Of a stretch of 9,526 bases of DNA, positions 6,701 to 9,526 are shown one piece after another; positions within the stretch are counted from its first letter, which is position 1; every line of letters starts with the position of its first letter. The DNA is taken from NCBI GenBank assembly GCA_013203565.1, contig JABMPZ010000091.1:1-9526 (forward strand), read 5' to 3'. Below the pieces are notes generated by a model. It saw only the letters and a program-made list of their open reading frames with translations. It did no database searches and was not told where the DNA came from. A program made the position numbers and the translations under genes. Source of the stretch: Parcubacteria group bacterium. GTDB taxonomy: Bacteria; Patescibacteriota; Minisyncoccia; Minisyncoccales; CG1-02-41-26.

Positions 6701-8234
6701 AGAGAAATTAGCAAACCAAGTCCAATCCCTTCTTTTAAGATTTGGTATTTTAGCAAAATTATATAAAAAAAAGTTCAAATATAGAGGGGGGATAAAAATA
6801 GGATGGACAGTCTCTTTCAGTCGTTATGATAATATATTGAAATTTGTTGAAAATATTGGCCCTCATCTCATAGGTAAAAGAAAATCCGATTTAAAAAAAA
6901 TGTTTAGTTCTCACCGAATTTTAAATCTGGACTATTCAAACCAATTATTCGCTCGGGGTACATCTGATACTATACCAGCTGACTTTATTAGAGAAAAAAT
7001 AAGGTCAGAATGCCTGGAAGCAAACATACCTTTTAAAACAGTTGCTCGCTGGTCAAATGTTGCCGAAAGACTCTTTTGGGCTGATAAACGAAAGGTAGGA
7101 TATCAAAGAGAAACTGTAAAAAAAATTGCTGAATCTTTAGGGTCTTCAGTTTTAAATAATTGGGCTGATTCAGATATCCATTGGGATAGAATTAAATCTA
7201 TCAAATACGCAGGAAAAGAACAAACTTATGATTTAACTGTAGAAAAAAATCATAATTTTGTAGCAAATGGATTTATTGTCCATAATTCCCATGCTATTGC
7301 CTATGCTATGATTGCATATAACACAGCATACCTTAAAGCGCATTTTTCCGTGGAGTTTATGGCTGCTGTTTTAACATCAGAAAGAAATGATGTTGAAAGG
7401 ATCTCATTTTTAATTGATGAGTGCAAAGAAATGCAAATTGAAGTTCTGGCTCCAGACATTAATGAAAGTTTTCACAACTTTTCTGTAGTACCCAAAGAAA
7501 ACAAAGTAAGATTTGGTTTGTTAGCTATTAAAAATGTTGGTGAAAACATTGTTACTGAAATCATCCGAGAAAGAAAAGAAAATGGGGCATATAAGTCATT
7601 TTCTGACTTCACAGCCAGAATTGCAACCAAAGATTTTAATAAGAAATCATTAGAGAGTTTAATAAAATCTGGGGTTTTTGATAAATTTGAAGAAAGAAAC
7701 AAATTATTAGAAAATATGGAAGACATTTTGAGTTTTAATAGGGAAATTAGGAAATCAGCTCAAAGCAACCAGAGTTCTTTGTTTGATTCAATTGCTTCCA
7801 CTCCCCCATCGCTTCAACTCGCTTCTGCCCCACCTATTGATATGAAAGAAAAACTTGATTGGGAAAAAGAACTTTTAGGGCTATATATATCAGCTCATCC
7901 TTTGGATGCAATTAAAAACATATTAAAAGAAAAAGCCCTGCCATTGCGGGACTTAAGAGAAAACATACCATACAACAGGATAAGAGTTGGTGGTATTATA
8001 TCCTCAATTAAAAGGATAGTAACAAAGAAAGGACAGCCAATGATCTTTATGAAGCTTGAAGATTTAACTGACAAAGTAGAAGTAGTTGTGTTTCCTTCAA
8101 TTCTTGAAGCCAACCCAGAGATATTCCAAGAAAACAAAATAGTGTTTGTAGGAGGAAAAGTGGATCAAAGAGACAACGAACCAAAGATAATCTGCAACAC
8201 AATTGAAGAAATATTGGAAATACAGGAGGTATAA
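3711..8234 (+). CDS. dnaE: DNA polymerase III alpha subunit, intein-containing
   Basis: This is the catalytic subunit of the replicative polymerase. The precursor has 1507 residues and the polymerase 1065 after removal of the intein (751-1192). Domains: PHP, beginning HLHVHSHYSLLDG (H9, H11), LTDHG and NDIH (D208, H210); palm with GPGRGSAGGS (362-371), PDIDLDF (403-409, catalytic D406 and D408) and KMDLLGL (third aspartate D558); RHASTHACG (507-515); YRPGPIE; FQEQIMKIAQVLAG; after the intein SHAIAYAMIAYNTAYLKAHF, a helix-hairpin-helix region, a beta-clamp motif QSSLF (1354-1358) and a C-terminal OB fold starting near 1425. The PHP metal positions that E. coli DnaE lost seem present, so built-in proofreading is possible. 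The start fits the family N-terminus; no Shine-Dalgarno site is visible. It lies 25 bases after the repeat-protein gene. Confidence 0.97.
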   Translation: MAGKFTHLHVHSHYSLLDGLPKIDELLDYTKKLGMDSIALTDHGVLYGAVEFYKKAKKAGIKPIIGCEVYVALESRHERRPNIDDKRYHLILLAKNEQGYKNLVKIVSKSHLEGFYYKPRVDEELLKQYAGDIVALSACVQGKVPRLIISNKIQQAKEEALKYQEIFGKGNFFLEIQEHENVEGQAIANKVMIDFSKELDIPLVATNDIHYLSPDDTEAQDVLMLINTGTNVDKQGRLTMKNDDFSMRTKEQMEKFCNDLGVPEAITNTQIIADMCNFEFTLGETKLPHFTTPQNQTPDEYLKELCYQGLEKKAEEYVNNKDEAIKRLEYELSVIKETGFASYFLIVADFVNWAKENRIIVGPGRGSAGGSLVSFLLNVIEVEPLKYGLLFERFLNPSRISMPDIDLDFADKRRDEVIEYISEKYGKDKVAQVITFGTMAARAVIRDVGRAMQIDYSYCDKVAKMVPPGHTLDDCIEKVIEFRQLYQTDTQAKQLIDLAKKLEGCARHASTHACGLVISKEPLDELVPVQYSTKSDKKSIITQYEMYSIDDLGLLKMDLLGLKNLTIIENTLKRIYTVQNKSIDLLNIPLNDEKTFELLRKAQTTSVFQLESEGMKRYLKELKPTVFEDIAIMISLYRPGPIELIPEYIARKHGRKIVEYIHPNLKEVLEPTHGLPIFQEQIMKIAQVLAGFSLSEADVLRKAIGKKIKALLMEQKEKFIEGCVKNNVSKDIAEKVFQWIEPHASYSFNKCLSADTEIYSPTGNIRTIEELYKESKLKKRYKNTGKGVLSLDDNLKIKPRATSEIIKNGVKPIYEITVASGKKIKATKEHRFLTAGKWKKLEDLNTEDRIATARCWPTNKMGRIDWPKHKLALLGHVLSEGNTCHPSSFYLFTSSEEELKEYIETLEKFQNTKATVNKKENTYSVYAGRINIKEKSEAAEWIMNELNIRYKKATIKTIPIPAFRLCNKQLAFLLAKMWNGDGCIDVKNKLMYYATSSEKLANQVQSLLLRFGILAKLYKKKFKYRGGIKIGWTVSFSRYDNILKFVENIGPHLIGKRKSDLKKMFSSHRILNLDYSNQLFARGTSDTIPADFIREKIRSECLEANIPFKTVARWSNVAERLFWADKRKVGYQRETVKKIAESLGSSVLNNWADSDIHWDRIKSIKYAGKEQTYDLTVEKNHNFVANGFIVHNSHAIAYAMIAYNTAYLKAHFSVEFMAAVLTSERNDVERISFLIDECKEMQIEVLAPDINESFHNFSVVPKENKVRFGLLAIKNVGENIVTEIIRERKENGAYKSFSDFTARIATKDFNKKSLESLIKSGVFDKFEERNKLLENMEDILSFNREIRKSAQSNQSSLFDSIASTPPSLQLASAPPIDMKEKLDWEKELLGLYISAHPLDAIKNILKEKALPLRDLRENIPYNRIRVGGIISSIKRIVTKKGQPMIFMKLEDLTDKVEVVVFPSILEANPEIFQENKIVFVGGKVDQRDNEPKIICNTIEEILEIQEV
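5961..7286 (+). other. Intein with LAGLIDADG endonuclease in DnaE
   Basis: This is a 442-residue in-frame insertion (C751-N1192) between SYSFNK and SHAIAYAMIAY. Block A is CLSADTEIYSPTG. Block B is KIKATKEHRFLTAG, with T827 and H830. The endonuclease motifs are LLGHVLSEGN (E880) and LLAKMWNGDGCI (D981), both with their catalytic acid. Block F is TYDLTVEKNHNFVANG and block G is FIVHN followed by Ser+1, so the penultimate His, terminal Asn and Ser+1 are all canonical and splicing should work. Between the second endonuclease motif and block F, residues about 1088-1165 (IPADFIREKIRSECLEA through VKKIAESLGSS and DSDIHWDRI) resemble the helix-turn-helix-like extension seen in some DnaB/DnaE inteins, probably for DNA recognition. 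Excision restores the continuous polymerase motif. Confidence 0.96.
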
Positions 8235-8244
8235 TTAAAGTAAA

Positions 8245-8288
8245 ATTTTGTAGCTACTTAGGACGATCGTCCTAAGTAGCTACAAAAT
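8245..8288. repeat. 44-bp perfect palindrome after dnaE
   Basis: Bases 8245-8266 (ending TTAGGACGA) are exactly complementary to 8267-8288 (starting TCGTCCTAA), with no spacer and the centre in GATC. The palindrome begins 11 bases after the dnaE stop and ends two bases before a TTGACA box. As RNA it would form a 20-bp stem on a GATC loop. It could serve as an mRNA 3' end or as a two-way terminator, but no T run follows on either strand (the 3' flank is ATTTGAC). Alternatives are a repeated palindromic element or a protein-binding site. Confidence 0.9.
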
Positions 8289-8290
8289 AT

Positions 8291-8324
8291 TTGACAAGTT
8301 ATTTACAGTTTGATAAGATATAAT
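8291..8324 (+). promoter_or_regulatory. Promoter of the thrS leader transcript
   Basis: A perfect TTGACA (8291-8296) is followed after 17 bases by TAAGAT (8314-8319), preceded by TG at 8311-8312 (extended -10). This predicts a start near 8326, two bases before the leader-peptide ATG. An overlapping perfect TATAAT (8319-8324) has no good -35 box at 16-18 bases (TTGACA is 22 away), so it is less likely, though it could shift the start to about 8331 and favour the second ATG at 8340. Confidence 0.6.
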
Positions 8325-8327
8325 TGT

Positions 8328-8396
8328 ATGAGTTTAAAAATGACAACAACTTGTAACAAGATGACCTTTCAAGGGGGGCTTGTTCAGTTGTTGTAA
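8328..8396 (+). CDS. Threonine-containing leader peptide of the thrS attenuator
   Basis: This is a 22-codon reading frame, ATG 8328 to TAA 8394-8396. It starts MSLKMTTTCNKMTFQGG and ends LVQLL. Codons 6-8 are consecutive threonine codons (ACA ACA ACT, 8343-8351), with a fourth, ACC, at 8364-8366. A start at ATG 8340 (codon 5) is equally compatible. There is no clear Shine-Dalgarno site; with the predicted promoter the first ATG would be almost leaderless. The peptide probably has no function of its own: translation rate over the Thr codons would report the charging of tRNA-Thr to the RNA switch in which it is embedded. The call rests on Thr codons ahead of thrS and their placement in the hairpin; translation itself is unproven. 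Confidence 0.6.
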   Translation: MSLKMTTTCNKMTFQGGLVQLL

Positions 8397-8445
8397 GATA
8401 AACTCTAAACAAAGTAGACAGGCCCCCATTAAATCGGGGGTTTTT
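8330..8445 (+). promoter_or_regulatory. Putative Thr-responsive transcription attenuator
   Basis: Three mutually exclusive helices can be read. Protector: GAGTTTA (8330-8336) with 8399-8405, ACAACAACT (8343-8351) with 8386-8394, and ACAAG (8356-8360) with CTTGT (8379-8383); the Thr codons form its 5' strand. Antiterminator: 8374-8384 (GGGGGCTTGTT) with 8417-8427 (GACAGGCCCCC), 11 contiguous pairs including two G-U. Terminator: 8420-8427 with 8436-8443 and a T run. A ribosome stalled on the Thr codons would open the protector and free 8374-8384 to form the antiterminator; one that reaches the stop at 8394 would cover that segment and let the terminator form. This matches the classical logic of amino-acid operon attenuators. 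The pairings are seen; the mechanism is inferred. Confidence 0.65.
8420..8445 (+). terminator. Intrinsic terminator of the thrS leader
   Basis: CCCCC (8423-8427) pairs with GGGGG (8436-8440) around an 8-base loop. The stem can extend outward through 8420-8422 with 8441-8443 (one A-U, two G-U). TTTTT occupies 8441-8445. The 5' arm is shared with the antiterminator helix. Confidence 0.75.
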
Positions 8446-8462
8446 CAGTTCTTTAACTTAAA

Positions 8463-8470
8463 AGGAGGTG
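8463..8470 (+). promoter_or_regulatory. Near-perfect Shine-Dalgarno site of the Cys-rich ORF
   Basis: AGGAGGTG is complementary to the 3' end of bacterial 16S rRNA and lies 6 bases before ATG 8477. An in-frame GTG at 8468 is part of the site itself and cannot be the start. Together with the pyrE site it is among the strongest in the window. Confidence 0.8.
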
Positions 8471-8476
8471 AAAAAA

Positions 8477-8677
8477 ATGGCTGTTGATGATGAAACAGCG
8501 TTAAAAACATGTTGCTGTAAACTCTGTAACGATGGTAAGGATGAAAAACAAGAAAACAGAGACACAAAAGCATCACCGTGTCCATTACACACAGATGGGT
8601 GCACTCATCTGTGTAAGGCAAAACTACTACCAGGAAGCATTAGTTATGACACCATACACGGAGTCACTCCTGAATAG
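8477..8677 (+). CDS. Small cysteine-rich protein, function unknown
   Basis: The predicted product has 66 residues from ATG 8477 to TAG 8675-8677, with no recognised family. It has seven cysteines: C12, C13, C14 and C17 in TCCCKLC, and C35, C42 and C46 in SPCPLHTDGCTHLC, with H38 and H44 nearby. A hydrophilic linker (NDGKDEKQENRDTK) joins the two clusters. This layout could bind a metal such as zinc, but no fold is identified. The start is set by the strong AGGAGGTG. It lies between the attenuator terminator and thrS, so it would be transcribed only on read-through and its expression would follow that of thrS. An overlapping frame at 8532-8738 lacks a binding site. The strong ribosome site favours a real gene; an unusually structured RNA region that happens to be open is the alternative. 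Confidence 0.55.
   Translation: MAVDDETALKTCCCKLCNDGKDEKQENRDTKASPCPLHTDGCTHLCKAKLLPGSISYDTIHGVTPE
8589..8614. repeat. 26-bp near-perfect palindrome inside the Cys-rich ORF
   Basis: ACACAGATG (8589-8597) is complementary to CATCTGTGT (8606-8614), and the eight central bases GGTGCACT continue the symmetry apart from one G/T pair that would be a wobble in RNA. It covers the codons of the second cysteine cluster. Possible roles are an mRNA hairpin or a protein-binding site. Confidence 0.7.
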
Positions 8678-8687
8678 TGAATGTATC

Positions 8688-8724
8688 GGAGCAAGAGGAG
8701 AGAACAACACTTCCCTCTTGCTCC
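8688..8724 (+). other. 11-bp hairpin between the Cys-rich ORF and thrS
   Basis: GGAGCAAGAGG (8688-8698) and CCTCTTGCTCC (8714-8724) are perfectly complementary around a 15-base loop. No T run follows (ACCGTCATAAAT), so it does not look like an intrinsic terminator. It starts 10 bases after the Cys-rich ORF stop and ends 35-50 bases before the thrS start. It could be an mRNA processing or stability structure, or a site bound by ThrRS or another protein; none of these is shown. Confidence 0.6.
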
Positions 8725-8774
8725 ACCGTCATAAATAATCTATACTAAAGAAATCAATAATGATAATAAAGAAT

Positions 8775-9526
8775 ATGCCAAATAAAATAAACAAAATTGA
8801 AACTATTCGGCACTCGCTTGCTCATATTATGGCTACGGCTGTTTTGGAACTCTATCCTAAGGTAAAGTTTGGTATTGGCCCTTCAATTGAAAATGGTTTT
8901 TATTATGATTTTGATTTTGGAAAAGTGAAACTTTCTGATGAAGATTTGCCAAAGATTCAGAAAAAAATGAAAGAAATAATCAAACAAGATGGTGATTTTA
9001 AGAAAAAAGATGTATCTAAAATATCTGCTAAAAAACTATTCAAAGACCAACCATATAAGTTGGAATTAATTAACAATCTCCCTGGAAAAACTGCCTCTAT
9101 TTATGAAACAGGCAGTTTTATTGATTTATGCAAAGGTCCTCATGTTAAATCAAGTAAAGAAATCCCATTCAAGGGGTTTAAGTTAACAAGAGTTGCTGGG
9201 GCTTACTGGCTCGGAGATGAGAAAAATAAAATGCTGACTCGTATTTATGGAGTTGCTTTTGAAACTTCAGAAGAGTTACAAACTCATCTAAAACAAATTG
9301 AGGAAGCAAAGAAAAGAGACCATAGAAAATTAGGTGCTAAACTGGATTTATTCTCTTTTCATGAACAAGCACCTGGAATGCCTTTTTTCCATCCAAAAGG
9401 AACTATTATTTACAAAGAATTATGGAAGTTCTGGGAAGAAGTACAAAAAGAATTTGATTATGACTTTGTATTAGCTCCATCAATGTTAGATGTTTCAATG
9501 TGGAAACAATCTGGACATTATAGTCA
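8775..9526 (+). CDS. thrS: Threonyl-tRNA synthetase, 3' end outside window
   Basis: This class II synthetase charges tRNA-Thr. The frame reads MPNKINKIETIRHSLAHIMA from ATG 8775; an in-frame ATG at 8760 would add five residues and neither has a clear Shine-Dalgarno site. The visible 250 codons hold the N2 editing domain: RHSLAHIM (HxxxH), GIGPSIENGFYYDFDF, FIDLCKGPHV (CxGPH) and AGAYWLGDEKNKMLTRIYG. Next come the linker helix (EEAKKRDHRKLGAKLDLFSFHEQAPGMPFFHPKG) and the start of the catalytic core, motif 1 region FHPKGTIIYKELWKFWEEV. The N-terminal TGS domain of E. coli ThrRS is absent, since the protein begins at the editing domain. Catalytic motifs 2 and 3 lie beyond the right edge. The gene lies downstream of a putative Thr attenuator and the Cys-rich ORF. 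Confidence 0.95.
   Translation, partial: MPNKINKIETIRHSLAHIMATAVLELYPKVKFGIGPSIENGFYYDFDFGKVKLSDEDLPKIQKKMKEIIKQDGDFKKKDVSKISAKKLFKDQPYKLELINNLPGKTASIYETGSFIDLCKGPHVKSSKEIPFKGFKLTRVAGAYWLGDEKNKMLTRIYGVAFETSEELQTHLKQIEEAKKRDHRKLGAKLDLFSFHEQAPGMPFFHPKGTIIYKELWKFWEEVQKEFDYDFVLAPSMLDVSMWKQSGHYS

Noticed and set aside
5961..7286. Split DnaE intein as in cyanobacteria
   Set aside because: Both halves lie in one continuous reading frame with the endonuclease between them.
8532..8738. 68-codon plus-strand frame overlapping the Cys-rich ORF
   Set aside because: No ribosome binding site before its ATG, and it overlaps a frame with a near-perfect Shine-Dalgarno site; its 3' part runs through the 11-bp hairpin.
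8326..8760. T-box riboswitch ahead of thrS
   Set aside because: The conserved T-box sequence that binds the tRNA acceptor end and a specifier stem are not seen; the leader-peptide model explains the RNA better.
1..9526. CRISPR arrays, tRNA or rRNA genes, insertion sequences
   Set aside because: No regularly spaced direct repeats, no cloverleaf or rRNA-like segments and no transposase frame were seen by eye; the only mobile elements are the two inteins.

Overview
The window looks like a slice of an AT-rich bacterial chromosome, most likely from the Candidate Phyla Radiation (Patescibacteria). This is an inference. It rests on the low G+C outside the pyr genes, a compact DnaE (1065 residues once its intein is removed), a threonyl-tRNA synthetase that starts directly at the editing domain with no TGS domain, mixed use of Shine-Dalgarno (SD) sites, and inteins in housekeeping genes. 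TGA works as a normal stop (end of pyrF), so this is not one of the UGA-recoding lineages.

Layout, left to right. (1) 1-1340, minus strand: the 5' part of an RNase HII gene (rnhB), open at the left edge and interrupted by a 358-residue LAGLIDADG intein placed directly after the active-site motif GIDEAGRG. (2) 1502-2862, plus strand: a two-gene pyrimidine operon, orotidine-5'-phosphate decarboxylase then orotate phosphoribosyltransferase, with strong SD sites, higher G+C than its neighbours and a clear intrinsic terminator. Together the two enzymes turn orotate into UMP. (3) 3002-8234: a small protein built from sixteen 11-residue repeats, followed 25 bases later by dnaE, the replicative polymerase alpha subunit, which carries a 442-residue LAGLIDADG intein in a conserved motif of the polymerase. 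(4) 8245-8760: a regulatory region with a 44-bp perfect palindrome, a promoter, a 22-codon leader peptide with three consecutive threonine codons, an RNA that can fold as a terminator or an antiterminator, a cysteine-rich 66-codon ORF with a near-perfect SD, and two further hairpins. (5) From about 8760/8775 to the right edge: the 5' part of thrS.

The most notable points are the apparent classical ribosome-mediated attenuator (Thr codons, protector hairpin, 11-bp antiterminator, terminator) ahead of thrS, the intein in RNase HII, and the DnaE intein at a site four residues from the cyanobacterial split-intein site. Both inteins keep the acidic residues of both LAGLIDADG motifs, so their homing endonucleases may still be active. 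All calls come from reading the sequence; no database search or folding program was run.
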